Assembly (NCBI GenBank): GCA_017654935.2
Contig: CM065684.1
Coordinates: 64,443,324-64,507,323 of the forward strand
Direction of reading: 5' to 3'
DNA: 64,000 bases
From: Phymorhynchus buccinoides
Taxonomy: Eukaryota; Mollusca; Gastropoda; Neogastropoda; Raphitomidae
This document shows, piece after piece, positions 50,601-56,799 of this stretch. The notes under the pieces are model-generated. The model saw only the letters and a list, made by a program, of their open reading frames with translations. It was not told where the DNA came from and searched no databases. Both the position numbers and the translations under genes were made by a program. Positions within the stretch are counted from its first letter, which is position 1. Every line of letters starts with the position of its first letter.

Positions 50601-52126
50601 ATGAACGTTGTAAAATACACAAATCATTGTTCTATTTTTCTGTGTGTCCCCCCACCCCCCAGGTCCTATCCTGGGCTTCCCCGTGCTTCACATGGCGGTG
50701 TGTCTGCACCAGCTGAACATCAGGCCAGGCACCTCTCTGCCCATGGTGTCTGCATGCGCTCTGCAGGCCGTGGCTCGAGGCCTGAGAGAGGGGGGACCAC
50801 TCCTGCTGGAACCTGTGATGAAAATGGAGGTGAGGGTGATGAGGATGAGGAGTAGGAGGCTGTATTTTTCCTTAAAATGTCTAATTGCTTGCAACAGGTG
50901 CTGCACTGTAGTTTCCTTCCCTCTGTAGATTATGCCCAAGATAAAGCTTGTTTGCAGAACTATTTAATACACACCTAACAGATATTGTTTAATAGCACTG
51001 CATGCTAGTCGGTACAGGGACCATATGACAGACTTAATTAAGACATTATCAAATCTAATGACATGAAATGTTTGTCTAACTGAAATAATATGCATTATTA
51101 TTGAAACATAAGAGCCTGTTCTACTCATTTATATCAAGGTTCTTCGTCAGTTTTGTGATGATCTCTAGAACTTTTTGTTGTTGTTGCATACACTCAAAAC
51201 ACATAAGCACTTATTTTGGTTGTTAGGTAATCTTGTTGACTAAGACTTTGAAATGAAAAACAGTGAAGTTATTGCGGCTGTTTGATCCACCTGTAAACTG
51301 ATGGTAGTGGGTATCATCTTTACAAGATTGAAATCCATTTTTCTAGTAACGATCATTTCAACAGTTTATAATGTGTTGTGATTTGAACACCTTTATAATT
51401 ATACTATATTCACAAATTGACAGAACTGGTTGTTCAATCAAACAAGCATAATAATAATGTGAAGGCCAGAGTGTATTATCACAAACGGAATAAAGAAAGG
51501 CTGATAATACTATGGATGCAACCTTGCCTCGGATACGAGGCAGCACCTGTTTTTCAAAATTTGGACCCCCCAATTTTTTTAGTTCAAGGGGAAAAAAGTG
51601 CTGAATTCTCACTTTACAAACCTGGAATAAGCTTCAAATTGAGTATGATTTTGCTTTTTCTTCAGCTTCTGTACCCCTGCCTTGCCTTTGTTGGATTTTC
51701 TCCAGTTGCATCCATGTAATACCTTCTGGCTTTTACCTTTACTGTTTCATCTTTCCCTTCAGATCACCACAGATGAGGACAGGCTGCACAGCGTGTTCCA
51801 TCCATGTAATACCTTCTGGCTTTTACCTTTACTGTTTCATCTTTTCCCTTCAGATCACCACAGATGAGGACAGGCTGCACAGCGTGTTGGGCGATTTGTC
51901 CCAACGTCGCAGCCAGATCAACCTGGTCACCGGTCGCCATGACGTCAAAATGGTAGAGGCCGTCACCCCCCTGGCCGAGCTGATGGGCTATTCCACCGAC
52001 CTGCGCACCATCACCTCGGGAACCGCCACCGTTTCCATGGAGCTGTCGCACTACCGGCCAATGGCCACGACCGAGCAGAACCAAGTGATTCTGAATGTGA
52101 CGGGGTTTGCTCCTTTGGCATCATGA
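37720..52126 (+). CDS. GFM2: GFM2, mitochondrial elongation factor G 2 / ribosome recycling factor 2 (ten exons)
   Basis: Complete gene. Exons are 37720-37987, 39069-39197, 40566-40646, 41842-42009, 43129-43766, 46204-46512, 47221-47388, 48260-48446, 50663-50829 and 51854-52126. All introns are GT-AG and phases match, giving 795 residues (the human protein is close to 780). The protein is a translational GTPase of the mitochondrial matrix that, with MRRF, splits ribosomes after termination. Visible features are an Arg-rich presequence, AHIDAGKT at 66-73 (G1), RGITI at 108-112 (G2), DTPGH at 130-134 (G3), NKMD at 184-187 (G4), CGSSL (G5) and GMGELH at 545-550. Residues ending exon 6 ([19 protein letters not shown]) favour GFM2 over GFM1. 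Introns carry many duplicated exon edges. Confidence 0.95.
38100..38765. other. GFM2 intron 1 content
   Basis: C/A-rich sequence with CCCACCC and CA stretches at about 38098-38150, a CA/GC-rich block near 38430-38490 and (ACT)n at 38634-38672. No gene. Confidence 0.6.
38766..39005 (+). repeat. Two decayed copies of GFM2 exon 2 5' part
   Basis: catggatcaggag (about 38803) and gatcaggagagaaacaaagg (about 38953) align with exon 2 catggatcaggagagagaca (39103). Both are followed by gcatcac and ggcatcaccatcgattgc, matching the exon's ggcatcaccatcaactctgc. Spacing is about 150 bp. Both copies lost their reading frame. Confidence 0.72.
39069..39197 (+). CDS. GFM2: GFM2 exon 2: switch I and DTPG
   Basis: Acceptor ttttcag|gcaatg, donor actcctg|gtaaat, phase 1 at both ends. 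Encodes [20 protein letters not shown] and LIDTP. Decayed copies lie upstream and six good copies of its 3' half plus donor lie downstream. Confidence 0.92.
39198..39835 (+). repeat. Tandem copies of GFM2 exon 2 3' half plus splice donor
   Basis: Six extra copies of the exon segment accatcaactccgccgccat through cattgacactcctg, each continuing into gtaaatcatcatc and (ATC)n. The actcctggt junction occurs at 39191 (real), 39292, 39399, 39500, 39601, 39719 and 39814. Units are 95-118 bp because the ATC run varies. Confidence 0.93.
40002..40040 (+). repeat. Isolated relic of the exon 2 donor junction
   Basis: cctcattgacactcctggta at about 40019-40038 is identical to the exon 2 end, but the preceding bases have diverged and no ATC run follows. 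Confidence 0.7.
40566..40646 (+). CDS. GFM2: GFM2 exon 3
   Basis: 81 nt encoding [20 protein letters not shown] and VLDASAG. Acceptor tgtgcag|gtcatg, donor gctg|gtcagg, phase 1 at both ends. No duplicate of this exon was seen. Confidence 0.93.
41710..41841 (+). repeat. In-frame upstream duplicate of the GFM2 exon 4 5' half
   Basis: 132 bp (44 codons) comprising an acceptor (ctggtttag|ggg), the exon 4 sequence through atggacaag, and a short spacer that ends at the real acceptor. It stays open and in frame with exon 4. It encodes [10 protein letters not shown] and a second [12 protein letters not shown]. Confidence 0.85.
41842..42009 (+). CDS. GFM2: GFM2 exon 4: NKMD motif
   Basis: Acceptor atttttag|gggtag, donor cctatag|gtcagt, phase 1. 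Encodes [23 protein letters not shown] and PLLLQLPIG. The start at 41842 is preferred to 41710, because the upstream in-frame copy is more diverged ([10 protein letters not shown]) and would duplicate the G4 motif. Confidence 0.88.
42010..42741 (+). repeat. 89-bp minisatellite made of the GFM2 exon 4 end plus splice donor
   Basis: The junction segment (gacaaactgcatgtgtcccc to cctatag|gtcagtgtatggg, then gagagagagtgtgtgtaattacag) repeats with an exact 89-bp period. It occurs at 41964 in the real exon and then at 42053, 42142, 42231, 42320, 42409, 42498, 42587 and 42676. Copies are nearly identical (ctgcagc or ctgcaac). Confidence 0.97.
42745..42905 (-). repeat. Short array related to the 16-bp satellite
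   Basis: Irregular units of atgtgtccccatctct and variants are the reverse complement of the 16-bp satellite at 4264-7282. About ten degenerate units, inside GFM2 intron 4. Confidence 0.8.
43129..43766 (+). CDS. GFM2: GFM2 exon 5: G5 motif and domain II
   Basis: 638 nt, the largest exon. Acceptor aaattcag|gtcagg, donor aagcag|gtctgt. Encodes [61 protein letters not shown] and [12 protein letters not shown], the last part being the EF-G domain II barrel. Confidence 0.94.
43987..44654. mobile_element. MITE-like element with inverted ends and 6-bp target duplication
   Basis: Starts caggggtcgcgctag and ends ctagcgcgacgcctg-like (tagcgcgacgcctg). The ends are inverted over about 14 bp with one mismatch. 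cactta flanks both sides (43981-43986 and 44655-44660). A/T-rich subterminal segments with aaaaatgcg are also inverted. It lies in GFM2 intron 5 and has no coding capacity. The ends resemble hAT-type termini, but a 6-bp duplication is not the usual 8 bp. Confidence 0.75.
44997..46140 (+). repeat. 27-bp minisatellite, about 42 copies, in GFM2 intron 5
   Basis: Unit cattgtatgcagaatgcac followed by aatgttaa, period 27 bp, with t, g or a variants at one position. The unit starts cattgt and contains acaatg, so each copy can fold into a 6-bp hairpin. Frames are open on both strands because 27 is a multiple of 3; they are not genes. The array ends 63 bp before exon 6. Confidence 0.97.
46204..46512 (+). 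CDS. GFM2: GFM2 exon 6
   Basis: 309 nt, phase 0 at both ends. Acceptor ttttactcag|acgttc, donor ttgaag|gtgtgt. Encodes [10 protein letters not shown], then a long charged insert rich in Gln, Gly and Glu that is longer than in vertebrate GFM2. It ends with the GFM2-like [12 protein letters not shown] and LQKEDPSLK. Confidence 0.92.
46584..46829 (-). mobile_element. TTAA-flanked MITE, copy C, in GFM2 intron 6
   Basis: Starts ttaaccctttcgccacca and ends ggcggtgaaagggttaa. The inner blocks are reverse complements of copy A (aagcttaactgggtag, cttacctcccaaaa, ggtgctaaaatgcgac). Full length, about 246 bp. Confidence 0.9.
47221..47388 (+). CDS. GFM2: GFM2 exon 7: GMGELH
   Basis: 168 nt, phase 0 at both ends. 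Acceptor gtgattcag|gtggag, donor acagag|gtatgc. Encodes [20 protein letters not shown] and [12 protein letters not shown], the domain III to IV transition. Confidence 0.93.
47461..47563 (+). repeat. Decayed copy of the GFM2 exon 7 3' half
   Basis: cgcatcgtcaatgaatg, gttgatgctgatctt, cctcaattagcctaca and gaaaccacccag align in order with exon 7 cgcatcgtcaaccaata, attgatgccgacctg, cctctgcaagtggcctaca and gaaatcacagag. Offset is 162 bp. A weaker partial echo (gctaatgaatgcagcatcga) lies just upstream of exon 7 at about 47150. Confidence 0.82.
47625..48045 (+). repeat. 26-bp tandem repeat split by a LINE 3' fragment
   Basis: Units of gtgatgggttttccaggggt followed by ttgttt repeat three times at 47630-47719 and resume at about 48007. 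The interruption at 47719-48005 on the + strand encodes [20 protein letters not shown] plus THLFP, a LINE reverse-transcriptase C-terminus. A 3' end with cgccgtataaatactgtatg and (GTT)n follows. Confidence 0.8.
48260..48446 (+). CDS. GFM2: GFM2 exon 8: domain IV
   Basis: 187 nt. Acceptor ttgtgtag|gtgttg, donor agcaatg|gtaggt, ending phase 1. Encodes [22 protein letters not shown] and [16 protein letters not shown]. Confidence 0.92.
48487..48556 (+). repeat. Decayed copy of the GFM2 exon 8 3' end with donor
   Basis: cagctgttcaatgctttaaa, taatcgggttatctctgctg and tcaataattgtaggtgtc align with exon 8 cagctgttgaaagctctcaa, taatggcgttatgtcggctc and tcagcaatggtaggtctg. Offset is about 98 bp. Confidence 0.82.
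49057..49440 (+). repeat. Minisatellite of about 60 bp from the GFM2 exon 9 acceptor, diverged group
   Basis: Six units of caccctttaggtcctaccc, then ggcttccccgtgatgcgcat and gtcggggtgtctccagga. They resemble the real junction ccacccccc ag|gtcctatcctgggcttcccc. gtcct occurs at about 49077, 49138, 49194, 49255, 49315 and 49375. The array ends in an A run. Confidence 0.9.
49725..50580 (+). repeat. 56-bp minisatellite from the GFM2 exon 9 acceptor, close group
   Basis: Units ccaccctccag|gtcctttactgggcttcccc, then gtgcttcacatggcggtgtg, with an exact 56-bp period from 50239 to 50519 and irregular spacing before that. The last unit extends into ccaccagctgaatgtcatc, matching the exon's accagctgaacatc. 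Each unit carries an acceptor-like pyrimidine tract plus ag. Confidence 0.95.
50663..50829 (+). CDS. GFM2: GFM2 exon 9: domain IV end
   Basis: 167 nt. Acceptor ccccccag|gtccta, donor atggag|gtgagg. Encodes [20 protein letters not shown] and [15 protein letters not shown]. It is preceded by about 1.5 kb containing many imitations of its own acceptor and first 40 bases. This copy is chosen because only it continues into the full exon. Confidence 0.92.
51708..51853 (+). repeat. Duplicated acceptor and start of GFM2 exon 10
   Basis: A 91-bp direct duplication: atccatgtaataccttctgg, ttttacctttactgtttcat, cccttcag and the first 35 exon bases (atcaccacagatgagg to gcgtgtt) occur twice. The copy at 51763 is followed directly by the next unit's ccatccatg instead of the exon body. 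Nearly identical, hence recent. Confidence 0.95.
51854..52126 (+). CDS. GFM2: GFM2 exon 10: domain V and stop
   Basis: 273 nt including TGA. Acceptor cccttcag|atcacc. Encodes [31 protein letters not shown] and [10 protein letters not shown], the EF-G C-terminal fold, then FAPLAS and stop. A second TGA overlaps one base downstream. A duplicate of the acceptor and first 35 bases lies 91 bp upstream. Confidence 0.94.
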   Translation: MTTDEDRLHSVLGDLSQRRSQINLVTGRHDVKMVEAVTPLAELMGYSTDLRTITSGTATVSMELSHYRPMATTEQNQVILNVTGFAPLAS

Positions 52127-52559
52127 TGAAATCGCTGTGTGCTATCCGGTTTGTCCATTATAAAATACAATACAGAAATGGATCTATATGTATATTGTTA
52201 AAACAAAAAGTCAAATACAAAAAATATATATGTTGCCGTGTGGAAAACATAGTGTTGTGTCTGTAACACATCACTTCACAGAAGGAAAAAAACTATTTCA
52301 GGTCAAATTACGTCATTTTTTTCATGTGGCGTCACAGTCTGTGTTTTATCTTTGCAAATTGTTTTTTTCACAGCTTTGTCAGATTTTGTTGGGTTGTTGG
52401 CTTACCCTGGCTAAAAGAGTTCCCCCAACAGTGGAAGCACTTGAACACTATGGTACAAGCATCAGAGAACATTACGTGTGTGACCATATTTGATTACCCC
52501 GCCATGTGTGCAGCTACACTCCGTCTTTGGGAGATTTTGGGGACTGATGATGCTATGCT
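52127..52559 (+). other. GFM2 3' flank
   Basis: Region expected to hold the 3' untranslated region. I found no clear aataaa close to the stop, so the transcript end is undefined. The frame at 52188-52493 shows no domain. Confidence 0.5.
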
Positions 52560-52690
52560 AGGAGCTTGTCATGGCTAAAGACAATCCCTGCATAACTTTT
52601 GCATAGCATAGCAATATTTTTTATGTAGCCTTGGTGTTCTAGCCTATGTCAATTGGTCTGACATAGCCTTACGCCAAGATGATGCATCTT
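52560..52690 (-). repeat. Interspersed repeat family C, copy 2
   Basis: On the - strand it reads gtcagaccaattgac, gaacaccaaggctac and attgctatgctatgc, then cagggattgtctttagcca, matching 13978-14088. Confidence 0.7.
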
Positions 52691-52825
52691 GCCTTGATCA
52701 ACTGGTAAGTCCAACGCATCGAAGCTGACTAGTTTTAAGTTACATTAGGCAGATGATGATGATTGTTGTGAGGAGGAGTGATATTGATGATGATGAGGAG
52801 GATTGTGATGATTTGTGTGCTGATA

Positions 52826-53475
52826 ATAGGAATTGTTCGGAAATAATTAAGGAGAGTAATTTTATGGTGTATGGGAGTGAGCTTGCCTAATTCAATCGGT
52901 CAAACAGGGGAAGTTACTCTACCATCAGGTAGACCCCCCAAATAGGGATGATTACCATCTGGGAGGGGGGCAATTGCTATCATGTATATTTTTGACATCT
53001 GTAGAGTCACCCCTTTCCAAAAATGCATGACAGCAATCTGAAAGTGGTCACTTTCTGTCCATTAACATGTGATTTATAATGGTACCCCTCATTGTGAAGC
53101 ATTTATGATAAGGGGGACCCTACAGATATCAAAACTGTATAATAGCAATTGCCCCCCCAGATGGTAAAAATCACCCTCCGAACATGCTGCGTTTGAGTAG
53201 ATCTAGACTCGGTTTGTGTTTCTCGCATCTGTTCTCTATCAAGCCATCTGGGTCAATCTCAGTGTTTATTTCTTTGTGAGTTCTCTGTGTTTTGCAAGTT
53301 ACATCAGTTTGTAACCCCTCTTTCTATTTAAAATGTTTGCAAATCGTTCACTCGTTTCGCTTCACTCTTCGACGCCATTGTTGCTATGGTATTTGACCGA
53401 GTAAGTCGAGGCAAGCAACTATAATTTTCACAAAGTGCTCTCCCCTAGTTTTTTCAGAAAATCGTCTATTGCACT
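52826..53475 (+). repeat. Interspersed repeat family B, copy 2, interrupted
   Basis: Matches 2438-2868 on both sides of a nested 236-bp element (52943-53178). Shared blocks are aataggaattgttcgg, ggtcaaacaggggaagttac, gctatggtatttgaccgag and cctagttttttc. Confidence 0.8.
52943..53178. mobile_element. Foldback MITE with about 70-bp inverted ends, nested in family B
   Basis: The left arm has accatctgggaggggggcaa, ttgctatcatgtata and tgacatctgtagagtc. The right arm, reverse-complemented, reads accatctggggggg-caattgctattatac and gatatctgtagggtc. The arms are about 85 percent alike by eye and the spacer is about 90 bp. The element is absent from the other family B copy at the equivalent point, which supports insertion. 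Confidence 0.82.
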
Positions 53476-54403
53476 GGAAGGAGAATGATGGGGAAAATAC
53501 AGCTGAATGTTTGCAGAAAATAAGGTGTACAAACAAAAACAAACAAAATATATATAATTTGAAAAATATGTGTGCATGAATGGGTGTTTCAGGATTTAAT
53601 TGTTAGCAGTGTAATAATCTTCATTAAAAAGCATTGTAGATATAAAACCTACATCTGTGATTCATAACAATTGATATGTAAATCACAGACATTGTTTTAA
53701 TATTTTTTGTCTGTTCTTGTTATGCCTGCCATTTTTTTAATTTTTTTTTAATCAATGGTCGACTTATGGCAATTATTTGCCCGCCAGGGGGCAGTCAATC
53801 CACTAGGGGCTTATCACGCGATTTTCTTTGTTGAGCGTAGTGAGAGAGAGAGAGAGGGTGGGACTTTTCCCTCTCTCTCTCTCTCTTTCTTTATCCCCAA
53901 TTAAGAATATAGAGAGGATTAGCCCCACTCGAGCGTTATGCCACCTGGTGGTCAAAAGATCCCACTAAGTCACTCATTGATTGAATGTTTTTTCCTTCTT
54001 TCTGAGTCATTCTGACTAAATCATGTCTGTTGAAAAGAGGAAAAAATGTGGCTAGCGCTGCACTAAGGGCAACACACTCCCCAGATGGGAGCATCCCGAA
54101 TCTTGTCTGTGTAACTGGAAAAGTAATACAATATACAATACATTACAATTCAAATCAATACCAAAAGAAGTTGCGTACGTGTGTTTAGGCACACATGTGT
54201 GTGTGTATTTTCAAATAAATATCTATTGAAGATTTATATGTGTACTAGCGGTAAAGTACCCATTTCACGTGTGCAGATGCAATCCTTTACTCGAGGTAAA
54301 CAGATTCCAGCCCAACTTTTCAGAATAGCAATGAAAGTGTGCTTCACTGCAGTTATGACACACCTCCATGCCCTGTGCGCCATGTGCATTGACTTTAAAC
54401 ACA
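53476..54403. other. No gene seen
   Basis: AT-rich sequence. gagagagagagag followed by ctctctctctctctc (about 53842-53885) forms a potential GA/CT hairpin. The 127-codon frame at 54181-54564 overlaps a TATAGCGC-type repeat and is not called. Confidence 0.5.
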
Positions 54404-54560
54404 GTAATAATAATAATCATTTGATTTCATATAGCGCTAAAATCCATATTGTAATATGCTCGATGCACTTTACAAAGGCAACATTCAAATCAACATTAAA
54501 AACATGCATTAAAATCAACAAGATAGTCATACTACCAACATTCCAGTGCAAAGAAATAAA
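54404..54560 (+). mobile_element. TATAGCGC-type interspersed element, copy 3
   Basis: (AATAAT)n, then tttcatatagcgctaaaa, then cgatgcactttacaaaggc and an A-rich stretch with repeated aacatta. Same order as 5642-5975. Confidence 0.75.
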
Positions 54561-54704
54561 GTAACAAAAATAACAGTGAAATGGAACTGTCCATATGCCA
54601 CATAGAACAATAATAACAAATAGATAAAGATATAGAAGCAAAATGGAACTGTCGTTATGCCACATAAAACAACAATAAAAAAGAAAATAAATCAATAAAA
54701 TATA

Positions 54705-54792
54705 GAAGCGACGCGAGGTTCGAATCCAGCACCTCTTGCATAGGAGACAACAGCTTTATCCATTACACTGCAGAGCCCTTTGTCGATTATGG
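54705..54792 (-). repeat. tRNA-like sequence (pseudogene or SINE head)
   Basis: On the - strand: gggctctgcagtgtaatgga resembles a D-arm/box A region, and ctggattcgaacctcgc gives a good box B (ggattcgaacc). The acceptor ends do not pair, so it is a tRNA pseudogene or the head of a tRNA-derived SINE rather than a working tRNA gene. Confidence 0.5.
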
Positions 54793-55853
54793 TTCTTTTT
54801 ACTGTTAAATAGCATAGCAATGACGTTGAGAGTACAAAGATGAAACGCATTTTCCCCTTCCCGTACGGTATGTGTGAACATACGGCTACACGCATTTCAG
54901 CTTCCAAAAAGGGTTCACACGCACACACCCTCAACAGGCACCCTCCTTTGACTATCCTTTATCCACCACCACCCACATTGACCCCTCCCCTTACCGCCAC
55001 CTCCCTCGTGTGTGTGCCTGTAAAGTCTACCAGAAAGAATTCTTGTATCGGATTCCAAGAAGTTGCGGTGAAAGGGACATAAACCATGTATACCCTACTC
55101 CGTTTAAAAAGCAGTTGTCTCATTTGTCTGTGTATTTTTTCACACTTTTTCGTATTCGCATTTCGCGAAAGCCAAGGCTTGAATGTTCATAAAACTTCAA
55201 TGCACAGCAGAGAACACACCTAAAAGCAGAAACGTGCAGATCTTATATCGCGGAGTAGCCTACAGCAGACAGAGATCCAGGACAGTGAATCAGGTAGAAA
55301 GAAAGAGAGAAAGCTCTTTTTGTGGATTAGAGATGTTTTGTGTTCATGTGGCGATTACTCTCTGTGGTGTGTTTGGGTGTGGGTGTGTTTAGTCACGGTC
55401 AACATTTTTTTTCATGATGGATGATTGAATAAACTCTTAGTCTAGTTCTTAGTAAGTTCTTAGTTAGAGCAAATCTGTTATGCTCTTCCGAATCTGTTTA
55501 AAAACAGGATAGTGTTTCTGCTTACAGTGTTAATTATTTTCCATGAGTGACTGTATAATAAAGATGTCAGATTAATTGCAATGGCGTCTGCATCATTTGG
55601 ATGAAAAAGCTTTATGTAAGCCAAGTATGAAAGCAATGGAATCTATATGAAATCGTTATTGTTTGAGGCAATGACTTCTCTATTATTCTGTCCCTGTGTC
55701 TCTTTCAGTGTTTCTATCTCATTCTTTCTTTGTCTATCTCTGTTTGTCATTTTCTGTCTGGCTGGCCCCCAACCCCACTTTTAAGTCTCCATCTCTGACT
55801 ATCTGTCTCTGACTATCTGTCTCTGTCTGTCTATCTCTTCATCTCTCTGTCTC

Positions 55854-55855
<2 letters not shown>
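54793..55855. other. No gene seen
   Basis: Unique sequence with short frames, turning into tctctgtctg-type low complexity after about 55690. Confidence 0.5.
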
Positions 55856-56200
<345 letters not shown>

Positions 56201-56417
56201 TTCAGCCATTCCATTTCCATATCTGTCCCAGAGCATCACATAGACTGCAAGGGCAGCACAGGAGATAGAGCAGCAGTACTACACTCTGAAGACGTCTGGC
56301 AGAAACTGGCTTGAGGTGCTTGTAGGCTGTGTATCAGACCTGTTCTAATGCCAGTCTTGAGACGTTCTCATATTGTCCAATTTAGTCGCGAAAAACAAGG
56401 TGTTAATTCAATTGAAC

Positions 56418-56770
56418 TATGGTGGTAGCTCAGTGGTTACAGTTGCGGACTAATGGCTGGGAGGTCATGGGTTCGAATCCCATCAGATTCTTGTGGGGGG
56501 GGGGGGGGGGGGGGGGGTTTCCGAGTGAGTGTGCTGTGGACTCAGTGGGAAGACTGGGACCACACAGCCGAGCTACACCCACTTTACGGATGTGTATTTG
56601 AGAGTGTTGCTCTAATTTCCTGACCAACACTGCAGGTGTCTGTTCCTCCTGGGCCTGGTTGACGCCAGGATAAATTTGATGAGGAGCGTGGAGGACAGCC
56701 CTGTCACGGTGTCTCAAATCCTTAATGGACACCACATCAGGAATCATCATCATCATCATCATCATCATCA
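56418..56770 (+). mobile_element. tRNA-derived SINE with (ATC)n tail
   Basis: The head has ggtggtagctcagtggttac (box A within tagctcagtgg) and atgggttcgaatcccat (box B plus T-stem). A body of about 280 bp follows, with a G run at 56497-56518, ccaacactgcaggtgtctg and ggagcgtggaggacagcc. It ends in (ATC)n at about 56743-56768. Intact box A and box B and a simple-repeat tail are the hallmarks. The family name is not known to me. Confidence 0.82.
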
Positions 56771-56799
56771 GTCATAAAAAAATTATCACACAAAAAAGA

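Noticed and set aside
37720..52126. GFM1 or a bacterial EF-G contaminant instead of GFM2
   Set aside because: Ten GT-AG introns exclude bacteria. [19 protein letters not shown] and the domain V sequence fit GFM2 rather than GFM1.
54705..54792. Functional tRNA gene
   Set aside because: Box B is good but the acceptor stem does not pair and the D-arm is irregular.
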